Program-made: the position numbers and the translations under genes
Source of the DNA: Alphaproteobacteria bacterium
Lineage (GTDB): Bacteria > Pseudomonadota > Alphaproteobacteria > CAAHEQ01 > UBA3637
Direction: 5' to 3'
DNA length: 45,610 nucleotides
NCBI GenBank assembly: GCA_017960645.1
Contig: JAGCYU010000016.1
Location: 1 to 45,610 of the forward strand
Shown here: one piece after another, positions 6,957 to 15,364 of the stretch
Layout of the letters: the number at the start of each line of letters is the position of its first letter
How positions within the stretch are numbered: position 1 is the first letter of the stretch
The notes under the pieces: model-generated
Seen by the model: only the letters and a program-made list of their open reading frames with translations
The model's database searches: none
Told to the model about the DNA's origin: nothing

Positions 6957-8672
6957 ATGTCAATTTCTATTTTACAAAGCTATAGAACAAAGTATCAACC
7001 TCGCCTGCCACGCGCCTTGCGCAAAGGAATTCGTCGTGTTGCTGTTGTAACAGGGGATGTGACAGATTCTATTTCACATCAACAGGAATTGAGGTCTATG
7101 TTCCCCAATACCTACGGGCAACCGGTTTTGACTTTTAAATCAGGAAAAAAGCCAAAATATTTGCAACCAAAAAATATCGGCGTTATTTTGTCCGGGGGGC
7201 AAGCTCCAGGCGGTCACAACGTTATTATTGGTTTATACGACGCCCTAAAGCAAATTCATCCACGCAACCAACTGTATGGTTTTTTGGGTGGTCCAAGCGG
7301 TATTGTGGACAATAGATATATGCTTTTTACTGATGAGATCATAGATTCATACCGTAATACCGGCGGGTTTGACTTAATCGGTTCCGGCCGTACCAAATTG
7401 GAAAAAGAAGAACAATTTATGAAAGTTTGGGCCAACTGTAAAGAATTGGACATATCTGGCATTGTGATTATTGGCGGAGATGATTCAAATACAAATGCGG
7501 CTTTATTAGCAGAATGGCTTAAATCCAAAAATGCTGGCATCAATGTTATTGGCTGCCCAAAAACAATTGACGGCGATTTAAAAAATGCCCAAATTGAAAC
7601 ATCTTTCGGTTTTGATACTGCAACAAAAACTTATGCAGAAATGGTCGGTAATATTGAACGTGATGCTATTTCGGCAAAAAAATATTGGCATTTTATCAAA
7701 CTTATGGGACGCAGCGCCACACATGTTGGATTGGAAGTTGCTTTACAAACTCATCCGAATATCACATTGATTTCCGAAGAAGTGGAAGCTTCAGCTATGT
7801 CTTTAAATCAAATTGTTACCGAGATGACTGATATAATCGTCACTCGCTCACAACAAGGAAAAAATTATGGGGTAGCTGTGATCCCAGAAGGATTAATTGA
7901 ATTCATTCCAGAAATGAAAAAATTGATTGTCAATCTAAATGATTCTATGGCTTTGGTTGAAAACAGCGCCGAATACAAACAAGCAACGGATGATCAAACG
8001 CGTTTTGGGGTTATTTTGAACCATCTGTCACAAACAGCACCAGATAGTGCTCAAGTGTTTAATTCTTTACCAACGTTAATTAAAGCCCAGCTGTTATTGG
8101 ATCGTGATCCGCATGGCAATATTCAAGTGTCTAAAATTGATACAGAACAATTGTTGATTAGCATGATAAAAGAACGTTTGAATGCATTAAAAGCCGAAGG
8201 CAAATATGATGGCAAATTCTCCGGGCAAGCCCACTTTTTTGGATATGAAGGGCGTTGTGCTTTCCCATCTAATTTTGATGCAAATTATTGTTATGCTTTG
8301 GGATATAATGCTTGCGCTTTATTACAAGCAGAACAAACAGGTTATATTTCCTGTATTAAAAACTTGTCTGCCCCTACAAGGAAATGGATTGCGGGCGGCA
8401 CTCCCTTAACTATGATGATGACTGTTGAAAAACGCCATGGCGAATTTAAGCCTGTTATTCAAAAGGCTTTGGTCGATTTAAACGGACCTGTTTTCAAGTG
8501 TCTGCAAAATAATCGTCAAAAATGGGCATTGGAAGATGACTATCAATTCCCTGGGGCTATTCAATACTTTGGCCCAGATGAAGTTGTCAACGCTACAACA
8601 AAAACGCTTGAGCTGGAAAAAGGCAAGATGAAACAGCGCAAATGGTATAATCGTTTAAGACTGTTTAGGTAA
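6957..8672 (+). CDS. pfp: Diphosphate-fructose-6-phosphate 1-phosphotransferase (PPi-dependent PFK, long form)
   Basis: This 571-residue cytoplasmic enzyme interconverts fructose 6-phosphate and fructose 1,6-bisphosphate using pyrophosphate, so it can serve both glycolysis and gluconeogenesis. The Gly-rich loop ILSGGQAPGGHN is at 77-88. GGDDS is at 173-177, and the second Asp is the hallmark of PPi use, where ATP enzymes have Gly. The catalytic PKTIDGD is at 201-207, with Lys as in PPi enzymes, and MGRSA is at 250-254. The length fits the long class known from plants, spirochaetes and Chlamydiae rather than the roughly 320-residue ATP-PFK. The start at 6957 has an AAGGAG site. The gene stands alone; no ATP-PFK is visible in the window. 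Confidence 0.95.
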   Translation: MSISILQSYRTKYQPRLPRALRKGIRRVAVVTGDVTDSISHQQELRSMFPNTYGQPVLTFKSGKKPKYLQPKNIGVILSGGQAPGGHNVIIGLYDALKQIHPRNQLYGFLGGPSGIVDNRYMLFTDEIIDSYRNTGGFDLIGSGRTKLEKEEQFMKVWANCKELDISGIVIIGGDDSNTNAALLAEWLKSKNAGINVIGCPKTIDGDLKNAQIETSFGFDTATKTYAEMVGNIERDAISAKKYWHFIKLMGRSATHVGLEVALQTHPNITLISEEVEASAMSLNQIVTEMTDIIVTRSQQGKNYGVAVIPEGLIEFIPEMKKLIVNLNDSMALVENSAEYKQATDDQTRFGVILNHLSQTAPDSAQVFNSLPTLIKAQLLLDRDPHGNIQVSKIDTEQLLISMIKERLNALKAEGKYDGKFSGQAHFFGYEGRCAFPSNFDANYCYALGYNACALLQAEQTGYISCIKNLSAPTRKWIAGGTPLTMMMTVEKRHGEFKPVIQKALVDLNGPVFKCLQNNRQKWALEDDYQFPGAIQYFGPDEVVNATTKTLELEKGKMKQRKWYNRLRLFR

Positions 8673-8685
8673 GGTTAAAAGGAAC

Positions 8686-9147
8686 CTACTCACAGAGAGC
8701 ATAACTACCCTTAGAACTCTCCTCTGAGCGACTGGTAAAACCCATTGGGCCCGAATTTAGGTTCACATGAAAAGCTTTATTATCGGCTCCTGGTAGAGTG
8801 GTCCAGCCCCAGTTTTGAGAAGTTCCAGTAACATTAAGACATGCACGAGCGTTGCTATTCTCTGCTAACGGCACTCCAGGGCAAACGTGATTGGCATCAG
8901 CCAGATTTCTACCAATAGATTTACACCAGATCAATGCGCTAAACCAATTCATATATGCGGTACTTTTACAAAAATTAAGGCCGTTGCAATGGGCGGCATC
9001 ACAACCTTCGTCACTAGCGCTGTGGGCTGTGATCCATGTCCCTCCAACGGATTGGCACCCAGCTTGTGTCCATTCAATGGTTGTTTCTGCATGTGCAGCA
9101 GTTGCAAATGTCAAACTTAAAGCCAATACAAATATATTTTTCTTCAT
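8686..9147 (-). CDS. Secreted Cys-rich protein, possibly C-type-lectin-like; paralogue of the gene at the left edge
   Basis: This 153-residue protein has a clean signal peptide (residues 1-20, TAAHA before ETTIEW). The mature part holds eight Cys. It also has the segment MNWFSALIWCKSIGRNLADA, which resembles the W-x-A-x-x-W-C-x-x-x-G-x-x-L-A block of C-type-lectin-like or FGE-like folds; this is a weak resemblance, not an assignment. It ends in YALCE like the partial gene at 1-201. A GGGGGAAAG ribosome site precedes the ATG. The 240-nt region upstream holds two CGATCG palindromes, and a possible promoter overlaps one of them. It is probably an exported or surface-associated protein; function unknown. 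Confidence 0.7.
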   Translation of the reverse strand: MKKNIFVLALSLTFATAAHAETTIEWTQAGCQSVGGTWITAHSASDEGCDAAHCNGLNFCKSTAYMNWFSALIWCKSIGRNLADANHVCPGVPLAENSNARACLNVTGTSQNWGWTTLPGADNKAFHVNLNSGPMGFTSRSEESSKGSYALCE

Positions 9148-9197
9148 CTTTCCCCCGTTGTTGTTGAAGTTTTTGTCATTTCTCCCCCCATTAAATC

Positions 9198-9346
9198 AAA
9201 TACGATCGTTTTGTGCCAATCAAAATCGGGACATTCAGCTCGGAAAAATGAATTTACCTAAAACCCTTATAGGACGGGGATTTTAGCTCATTTTTACAAA
9301 ATTTAAAAAAAGATTAAAAAGGTCTTGACAAAAACGATCGTTTTTG
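9198..9346. repeat. Inverted pair of CGATCG-centred palindromes upstream of the secreted Cys-rich gene
   Basis: An 18-bp perfect palindrome, CAAAAACGATCGTTTTTG, lies at 9329-9346. A second imperfect copy with the core ACGATCGTTTTG lies at 9202-9213, with centres 132 bp apart. Read outward, each copy is preceded by a TTGRCA hexamer (TTGACA at 9325-9330 on plus, TTGGCA at about 9215-9220 on minus), so the two are arranged as inverted repeats. They could be a repressor operator pair, with the minus copy lying in a promoter spacer, or the ends of a small inverted-repeat element of about 145 bp. The sequence between them is AT-rich with no gene. Confidence 0.5.
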
Positions 9347-9391
9347 GTCAGCGTACAAGCCTTATGTTACGGGCATTTCGTCCATTTTAAT

Positions 9392-10609
9392 CTATTGATA
9401 TCTCAACGCCTCAATAGGATCCAATTTCATTGCCTTTCTGGCCGGCATAATACCGGAAATCACACCGACCAACACGGCAACGCTGGCAGAAATAATCACA
9501 GATAAAATTGAAATTGGCACATCTTTGTCATAAATCACACCTGCAATTTGGGATAAAACAACGCCTAAAATCAAACCGACAAAGCTGCCCATAAAAGAAA
9601 TAATTAAAGACTCTGCTAAAAACTGAGTCATAATCCAACGATTTGGCGCCCCTAAAGCCTTACGCGTGCCAATTTCCCGCGTCCGTTCGGTCACCGATAC
9701 AAGCATCATGTTCATAATACCAATAGACCCTACAACCAAAGAAATGGAAGCAATGGCAGACAACAAAATGGATAGAATCAAGCCGATACTCCTGACCTTT
9801 TCAACCATTTCCGTCATCAAGTTGATAGAAAAATCATTATCCGCTCCTTCTTTAATATGATGACGCGCACGCAATTGATATTCTATACGTTTAGCCACCA
9901 TTTCCATCTTATTTTCCTCTGTCACCTTTACAAAAGCAACATCAGTATAGTTGGGACGATACGAACCTCTAAGTCTTTGACGCACAGCAGTTGCTGGGGT
10001 TAAAATCACATTATCCTCATCTTGTCCCATTAAATTATCACCCTTTGCCTTTAAGGTGCCAATAACTGTAAAAGGTTGACCTTTCAAACGCAAAACCTTA
10101 CCCAAAGGATTTTGCAAACCAAACAATTCATCTATCACCGTCTGACCAATTAAAACATAAGGCTTCCCAGTCTTTACATCTTTCTCTGTAAAAGGAACCC
10201 CCGTTTCAATCTCCCAGTTATTCACTTTTAAAAAGTCCGGTGTTGTTCCTCGCACATTGACCCCATAATTATTGGATCCATAAACAGCTTGAACCGCCGT
10301 AGCCACAATATAAGAGACAGCTTCAACATCCTTTAAATTTCGCAAAGATTCCACATCATCAAAAGTGATACTGGGACGACCGCGCCCTCCGCGTACGCCA
10401 CCGCTCACAACCTCGGCCGGCCCCAATATAATTAAATTAGTCCCCATTGAATCAAATGTCTTGGTAATTTCATTCTGCACAGTTTGGCCGGCCGCGACCA
10501 TCAACACAACTGCCGCCACACCGATAACAATACCCAGCATCGTCAAAAAAGTCCGCATTTTATAAGCAGAAATAGAAATCCATGCCTCTTTTAAAATTTG
10601 GTAAATCAT
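9392..10609 (-). CDS. ABC transporter permease, MacB/FtsX family
   Basis: This 405-residue inner-membrane protein has one N-terminal helix (about 18-40). A large periplasmic MacB core domain (about 45-265) follows, then three C-terminal helices (about 275-395) ending in the typical MPARKAMKLDPIEALRYQ tail. MacB proteins drive tripartite export of macrolides, peptides or other substrates through a TolC channel by mechanotransmission. Here the permease is separate from its ATPase, whereas classical MacB fuses the two. The start overlaps the ATPase gene by 4 nt. It is the last gene of the outer-membrane factor, adaptor, ATPase, permease operon. The substrate cannot be told. Confidence 0.9.
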   Translation of the reverse strand: MIYQILKEAWISISAYKMRTFLTMLGIVIGVAAVVLMVAAGQTVQNEITKTFDSMGTNLIILGPAEVVSGGVRGGRGRPSITFDDVESLRNLKDVEAVSYIVATAVQAVYGSNNYGVNVRGTTPDFLKVNNWEIETGVPFTEKDVKTGKPYVLIGQTVIDELFGLQNPLGKVLRLKGQPFTVIGTLKAKGDNLMGQDEDNVILTPATAVRQRLRGSYRPNYTDVAFVKVTEENKMEMVAKRIEYQLRARHHIKEGADNDFSINLMTEMVEKVRSIGLILSILLSAIASISLVVGSIGIMNMMLVSVTERTREIGTRKALGAPNRWIMTQFLAESLIISFMGSFVGLILGVVLSQIAGVIYDKDVPISILSVIISASVAVLVGVISGIMPARKAMKLDPIEALRYQ

Positions 10610-11319
10610 GGGTGATAATCCTTTCTTGGGCCATCGTATTCAACCTGACCATCCGTAATTTTAATCAAGCGTTTTGCATAATCTGCAACATCTTCTTCGT
10701 GTGTCACAAGCACGATAGTGATTCCTTGTTTGTTCAGATCAGCAAATAAATTCATGATTTCATCGGACGTACGCGTATCCAAGTTCCCCGTTGGTTCATC
10801 CGCAAAAATGATTTTAGGATTATTAATTAAAGCGCGTGCAATCGCTACCCGTTGTTGCATACCACCGGAAATTTGAGTCGGCAGCCTGTTTTCATACCCT
10901 TCCAAGCCTACACGCTTTAACATTTCAATAGCACGCTCGCGACGCTCGTGATCCGATACTCCTTGATAAATCAAAGGCAATGACACATTATCCGCAATCG
11001 TCCGCTTCATCATTAAATTAAAATTTTGGAAAACAAACCCTATCTTGCTCCCACGAATATCAGCCAGTTCTGCATCTGTCGCCTGTGCCACAGGTTCTTC
11101 TGCCAAAAAATACCCACCGGTAGTAGGCCGATCTAAACATCCCAATATATTCATCAAAGTTGACTTTCCGGATCCGGAATGGCCCATAATAGCCACAAAC
11201 TCACCGGAATAAATTTTAAACGATAAATGTTTTAAAACAACCTGACTTGCTCCACCCGACATAAAATATGTCTTGCATAAATCTTTTACTTCTATGACGA
11301 TTTCAGGCGATTTTGTCAT
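10606..11319 (-). CDS. ABC transporter ATP-binding protein, MacB/LolD type
   Basis: This 237-residue cytoplasmic ATPase has Walker [10 protein letters not shown] (46-54), a Q-loop FVFQNFN, the signature [15 protein letters not shown], Walker [13 protein letters not shown] and the switch His in LVTHEE. The signature has Met where LSGGQ has Gln, a common variant in this subfamily. It pairs with the FtsX-type permease directly downstream. The ATGA overlaps with both neighbours indicate coupled translation. LolD-type lipoprotein release is an alternative in principle, but the adjacent adaptor and outer-membrane factor genes argue for efflux. Confidence 0.92.
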   Translation of the reverse strand: MTKSPEIVIEVKDLCKTYFMSGGASQVVLKHLSFKIYSGEFVAIMGHSGSGKSTLMNILGCLDRPTTGGYFLAEEPVAQATDAELADIRGSKIGFVFQNFNLMMKRTIADNVSLPLIYQGVSDHERRERAIEMLKRVGLEGYENRLPTQISGGMQQRVAIARALINNPKIIFADEPTGNLDTRTSDEIMNLFADLNKQGITIVLVTHEEDVADYAKRLIKITDGQVEYDGPRKDYHP

Positions 11320-12443
11320 TTCTTACGTCTGCCACCTCCAACAGCTTCTAAAATAACTTCATCCCCAACTTTTAACCCTGACTTAATTTCCATATTGGTC
11401 ATATCTGTCAAACCCTTGACAATGACCTTTGGCACCAAATGCCCCTTTTCAAACTGATAAACAACCTCTTCATTTTCACTAGGATCAATTTCTACCTTTT
11501 GAGTAATGGATTTACGCAAAGCTGTTGAAGGTTTATACTGTAAAACCATAGCAGGCAATACTGGTACATCATTTGCTTCCTCTATTTTAATAGTTACGCT
11601 GGCAGTCATGCCCGGCAACAACTTACGAGAAGAATTATCCACTTCAATCACCACTGTGTACATCACAACATTGGATTCCACTGTAGGTGACAAACGAATT
11701 TGTTGAACTTTCCCTTCAAAATCATCATTAGGATAAGCATCAACCGTAAAAACTACAGGCATACCTGACTTAATCACCCCTATATCAGCCTCAGCAATAC
11801 TTGCTTCAATTTGCATTTTTGTTAAATCTTCAGCAATTGTGAACAAAGTTGGCGTAGATAAACTAGCCGCCACGGTTTGTCCCTGCTCTACTTCTTTAGA
11901 AATAACTGTCCCAGAAACAGGGGAAGTAATCGTTGCATACCCAAAATTACGCTCGGCCTTGTTAAAATCGGCTTGGCTACTTAAAACATTGGCTTTGGCC
12001 GTCTCACGTTCAACCTCAACTTCTTCCAAAGTTGCCTTGGCAATCAATTTATCTTTATATAATTTATTCAAACGCTCATAATTTAAATCGGCAATTTTCT
12101 TTTTGGCCACCGCTAAATCCAAACGCGCTTGGGCATCGTTCAAAGTTTCTTTGAGTACAGACATATCCAACTTGGCCAAAATCTGTCCTTCTTTAACCTC
12201 ATCATTATAATCCACCAAAACTTCTTCAATAATTCCAGAAACCTGAGTTCCGACAGACACTTTGTTAATCGGTTGAATTTTGCCAGATGCCGTCACAACA
12301 TAGGACACGTTTCCTTTTTCAACTTTTGCCATTTCAAAATCTTCAGGCTTTAAACGGACAACACTATCTGACCGCATAAAATACCACGTACCGGCACCTA
12401 ATGCGATCAAAGCAACTCCGACAATCAGCCATTTCTTTTTCAT
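11316..12443 (-). CDS. Periplasmic adaptor (membrane fusion) protein, MacA/HlyD family
   Basis: This 375-residue protein has an N-terminal membrane anchor (about 5-25), then a lipoyl-like half motif GKIQPINKVSVGTQVSGIIE. A coiled-coil hairpin (about 100-165) comes next, then the second lipoyl half (FGYATITSPVSGTVISKEV, about 167-185) and beta-barrel domains. Such adaptors link an inner-membrane ABC permease to a TolC-type channel. The gene begins directly after the outer-membrane factor stop and overlaps the ATPase gene by 4 nt, so all four products are probably made together. The highly basic GGGRRKK end is a minor peculiarity. Confidence 0.92.
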   Translation of the reverse strand: MKKKWLIVGVALIALGAGTWYFMRSDSVVRLKPEDFEMAKVEKGNVSYVVTASGKIQPINKVSVGTQVSGIIEEVLVDYNDEVKEGQILAKLDMSVLKETLNDAQARLDLAVAKKKIADLNYERLNKLYKDKLIAKATLEEVEVERETAKANVLSSQADFNKAERNFGYATITSPVSGTVISKEVEQGQTVAASLSTPTLFTIAEDLTKMQIEASIAEADIGVIKSGMPVVFTVDAYPNDDFEGKVQQIRLSPTVESNVVMYTVVIEVDNSSRKLLPGMTASVTIKIEEANDVPVLPAMVLQYKPSTALRKSITQKVEIDPSENEEVVYQFEKGHLVPKVIVKGLTDMTNMEIKSGLKVGDEVILEAVGGGRRKK

Positions 12444-13781
12444 TTAAAACCTCCCAATTGCACGATATAAATTTGCCTTACTAATTAAAACAGCATAGAA
12501 TGCATTAACCAATTCTTGTCTAGCATTTGACATTTGCGAAGTTGCGGTTAACAGGTTTAAAATATCCCCCTGTCCGACTTCATATGATTTCATGGCAACC
12601 CGTTCATTTTCTTTTGCTGACTTTAAGACATCATTTGCAATACCGTAGGCAGACACAGCGGTTTTATAATTTTGATAAGCTTTCCACACTTCATTTTTGA
12701 TACTATCCTGCGTTGCGGCAACAGCTAAAGAAGCTTGTTGTTCTTGATAGATCGCACCAGCAACTTTATAAGTATCAGCAAAACCTGTGAACAACGGGAC
12801 AGACACTTTCAATCCCGCAGATGAAGTCATTTGATATGGATTAGATTGTTTCCAACTATCTCCATAACCAACAGAACCGCTAGCGGATAAACTTGGTAAA
12901 GTTGAAGCACGTACGGCAGATACATTTTCTCTGGCCGCCTTTAACTCACTTTCTTTTCCTTTAAGCTCAGGCCGTTGTGTTAAAGCCAATTCCATTAACT
13001 CTTCAACTGTATTTTTTGTCTCAAGCTCTGTAATTTTCTTATCCTTAGGCGGTTTTTTCAGCTTAAACGAAGTACTGGGCGACAAATTTAACAACACTGC
13101 CAAATTACCTTGATTTTGTTTGACCGTGTTTTCTGCTTGAATAGTTGCTAGCTTTGATTGCTCATAACTTGTTTGTGCCATCAATTTATCACTTAGCGAC
13201 ACTAATCCTAAATCAAAACGTTTAGAAGATTCTTCATAAGCTTTTTTATATGATTTTTCACTATCTTTTGCGCTGGACAAAACTTCCTCAGCCCCTAATA
13301 AATTCAAATAAGCATTGTTAATTGCTAAAAATGTTTCTTGTAATTGTGCATTATAGTTAAATTCAGCGGCATCTAAATAAGCCTTAGTCCGTTCAACGCG
13401 CGCCGAACGTCCACCAAAATCAAATAACAACCAACTGGCACCTATATTCCCAGAATATGGCTCGGATTGCCGCCAATGATCATGCTCATTCTTATTTCCC
13501 GAAATTGAAGCTGCTCCAGATGCTTCTACATTTGGTAAATATTCAGCCTTAGCAGTTCCCAGTGAAGCTTCCTGCGCCTTAACCGCCATATATTCACGGC
13601 TTAGGGTTGGATTAGAACAGATCCCGATTTGAATAAGCTCAGGCAAACCAAGCTCAGTCTTAGTTAGATCTTTATCTAAACACCCTTCGGGAGTTTGTAG
13701 CTTATAAACAGAAAAAGGATCCATTGCTGCATGTGCAGACACAGCAATCCCACAAACAAACAATAAAAGAAGTCTTTTCAT
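12444..13781 (-). CDS. TolC-family outer-membrane efflux channel
   Basis: This 445-residue protein has a signal peptide (about 1-18, AVSAHA). It contains two outer membrane efflux protein repeats, each with long helices and short beta segments. Examples are YLPNVEASGAASISG near residue 76, SWLLFDFGGR near 113, TLPSLSASGSVGYG near 295 and LKVSVPLFTGF near 325. It would form the trimeric exit duct for the MacAB-like pump encoded immediately downstream. No lipobox is present, unlike the second outer-membrane factor at 24664-26046. It is the first gene of its operon, with a GGGGG ribosome site and a promoter with perfect hexamers. Confidence 0.92.
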   Translation of the reverse strand: MKRLLLLFVCGIAVSAHAAMDPFSVYKLQTPEGCLDKDLTKTELGLPELIQIGICSNPTLSREYMAVKAQEASLGTAKAEYLPNVEASGAASISGNKNEHDHWRQSEPYSGNIGASWLLFDFGGRSARVERTKAYLDAAEFNYNAQLQETFLAINNAYLNLLGAEEVLSSAKDSEKSYKKAYEESSKRFDLGLVSLSDKLMAQTSYEQSKLATIQAENTVKQNQGNLAVLLNLSPSTSFKLKKPPKDKKITELETKNTVEELMELALTQRPELKGKESELKAARENVSAVRASTLPSLSASGSVGYGDSWKQSNPYQMTSSAGLKVSVPLFTGFADTYKVAGAIYQEQQASLAVAATQDSIKNEVWKAYQNYKTAVSAYGIANDVLKSAKENERVAMKSYEVGQGDILNLLTATSQMSNARQELVNAFYAVLISKANLYRAIGRF

Positions 13782-13804
13782 ATTTCCCCCTTATTAAGAA
13801 TTAG

Positions 13805-13831
13805 ATTATAATAGCAAAAAAAACTTGTCAA
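13805..13831 (-). promoter_or_regulatory. Promoter of the tolC-macAB-like operon
   Basis: On the minus strand, perfect TTGACA (13826-13831) and TATAAT (13805-13810) are separated by a shorter than usual 15 nt. The -35 box overlaps that of the divergent promoter. Confidence 0.6.
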
Positions 13832-13853
13832 GAAAAAAAATATAAGCTAAACT
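13825..13853 (+). promoter_or_regulatory. Promoter of the forward xseB-ispA-nth gene run
   Basis: TTGTCA (13825-13830), 17 nt and TAAACT (13848-13853). The -35 is shared, on opposite strands, with the tolC-side promoter inside CTTGTCAAG, so the two may compete for polymerase. Confidence 0.65.
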
Positions 13854-13876
13854 GAGTTTATCTTAAGGAGAATCAC

Positions 13877-14272
13877 ATGCAAAAAAAACTGGAAAAATTA
13901 ACCACGCAATTAATAGCCTTATCTGACTGTGCCGAAAATCCAACGCTTTTATTTGAAGAAATGCAAAAAATTCAAGAAAAAGCTTTTAAAGTTCAAGACG
14001 AACTGATGCAGCTTTTAGAAGAAATGGAAAATGATACAACCGACATTACCCAACTACAAAATATCTTTCAAATCCGAGAAAACGTGTGGGATATCATGAG
14101 CAAGCTGGCCGATAAGGAGCAAGAAATTAAAGCCACTAAAAACAAAAAAGCACCAGCAGAAAAAAAAGAAAAATGTCATTGTGGATGTCAACATGTGCAT
14201 CATGAAGGTTGTTGTTGCCATAAAGAGAAAGGCAATTGCAAAAAGGAAGGCAAAACATGCAAGAAAAAATAA
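13877..14272 (+). CDS. Unknown small protein: helical domain plus Cys/His-rich tail
   Basis: I do not recognise this 131-residue protein. The first 90 residues are strongly helical and acidic, and may form a coiled coil. A Lys-rich hinge and a tail dense in metal ligands follow (about residues 100-131). The tail starts CHCGCQHVHHEGCCCH and continues with two further spaced Cys among Lys residues, giving eight Cys and five His in about 30 residues. Metal binding or storage is a reasonable inference but unproven. The start has an AAGGAG site. The tail codons contain the ribosome site and first codons of xseB (16-nt overlap), so the two are translationally linked. Confidence 0.75.
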   Translation: MQKKLEKLTTQLIALSDCAENPTLLFEEMQKIQEKAFKVQDELMQLLEEMENDTTDITQLQNIFQIRENVWDIMSKLADKEQEIKATKNKKAPAEKKEKCHCGCQHVHHEGCCCHKEKGNCKKEGKTCKKK

Positions 14273-14496
14273 CTTTTGAAGCTGCTATGGCAGAATTGGA
14301 AGAAATTGTCCGGAAACTAGAAAATGGGCAAATTCCATTGGAAGATGCGGTTAAAGCCTATGAAAAAGGCATGCAACTCAAAAAAATCTGTGAAACCAAA
14401 CTCAATGATGCTCAAATGAAAATTGAAAAACTGGTTATCAAAAATGGCAAACCAGAAAAATTGGAGACATTTGATGTCGCAAACTCTGAAGAATAG
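14257..14496 (+). CDS. xseB: Exodeoxyribonuclease VII small subunit
   Basis: This 79-residue subunit of the XseA/XseB single-strand exonuclease is used in repair and in degrading ssDNA. It shows the family pattern FEAAMAELEEIVRKLENGQI, then PLEDAVKAYEKGMQL, then CETKLNDAQMKIEKL. The start at 14257 is preferred to an in-frame upstream codon because of the AAGGAAGG site and alignment with the family. As in many proteobacteria it is followed by ispA, which starts inside its 3' end. The large subunit gene xseA is not in the window. Confidence 0.93.
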   Translation: MQEKITFEAAMAELEEIVRKLENGQIPLEDAVKAYEKGMQLKKICETKLNDAQMKIEKLVIKNGKPEKLETFDVANSEE

Positions 14497-15364
14497 ACTG
14501 GTTGAAACACGAAAACTTGTGGACAGCAATCTTGAAAGATGGTTGCCCCTGCCGGCTTCTTTGGATCGGCGCGTTGTAGAAGCTATGCGCTATTCATCCA
14601 TCGGCGGAGGAAAAGCTTTTCGTGCTTTTTTAATTTTGACCATCAGTGCTATGTACAATGTGCCACAAGATCAAGCCCTTAATATCGCCACGGCCTTAGA
14701 AATGGTACACGCCTATTCTTTGATCCATGATGACTTGCCTGCTATGGACAACGATACGATGCGCAGAGGAAAACCCACTAATCATATTCAATTTGATGAA
14801 GCAACAGCAATTTTGGCTGGTGACGGTTTATTAACTAATGCTTTTGAGGTTTTAGCACATCCCTCTACTCATCCGGATGCTTCCATTCGTATCAAATTAG
14901 TTGGATTATTGGCTCAGCTGGCGGGAAAATCAGGAATGATTGGGGGGCAGATGATGGACTTAATCGGAGAAAAAACGCCTCTTGATTTAAAAGAAATTGA
15001 ACAAATGCAAGACAAAAAAACAGGGGCCTTATTAACCTTTGCCTGTATTGCTGGTGCGATTGCAGGTTATGCCTCAGAATCAGACCTTCAAGCATTAACA
15101 ACTTACGCTAAATGTATTGGCTTGACTTTCCAAATTACCGATGATATTTTGGATGTCACGGGGGATACGGCTTTAATGGGAAAGACTTTAGGCAAAGATA
15201 AACAAACAGCAAAATCTACTTTTGTGTCATTATTGGGCTTGGATCAAGCCCGCAAAATGGCTGAAGATTTAATGCATAAAGCGGACGATGCAATCGCTAG
15301 TTTTGGAGAAAAAGCAGATTTACTGCATCAAGCAAACCATTTCATTTTGGAAAGGAATTATTGA
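14474..15364 (+). CDS. ispA: Farnesyl diphosphate synthase (short-chain polyprenyl synthase)
   Basis: This 296-residue enzyme condenses IPP with DMAPP/GPP to give C15 farnesyl diphosphate for undecaprenyl and quinone synthesis. The first Asp-rich motif DDLPAMD is at 86-92 and the second, DDILD, at 223-227. The IPP-binding segment GGGKAFRAFL (about 44-53) departs from the usual GGKRLRPLL, keeping Lys and one Arg. The start at 14474 has GGAG upstream and overlaps xseB by 23 nt. No dxs follows; nth overlaps the stop by one base. Confidence 0.93.
   Translation: MSQTLKNRLVETRKLVDSNLERWLPLPASLDRRVVEAMRYSSIGGGKAFRAFLILTISAMYNVPQDQALNIATALEMVHAYSLIHDDLPAMDNDTMRRGKPTNHIQFDEATAILAGDGLLTNAFEVLAHPSTHPDASIRIKLVGLLAQLAGKSGMIGGQMMDLIGEKTPLDLKEIEQMQDKKTGALLTFACIAGAIAGYASESDLQALTTYAKCIGLTFQITDDILDVTGDTALMGKTLGKDKQTAKSTFVSLLGLDQARKMAEDLMHKADDAIASFGEKADLLHQANHFILERNY

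Noticed and set aside
8673-8692. AGGTT/AACCT hairpin after pfp as a terminator
   Set aside because: The stem is only five pairs, with no T run.
8891-9286. 131-codon forward frame opposite the secreted Cys-rich gene
   Set aside because: It overlaps a gene with a clear signal peptide and a paralogue, and has no ribosome site or recognisable domain.
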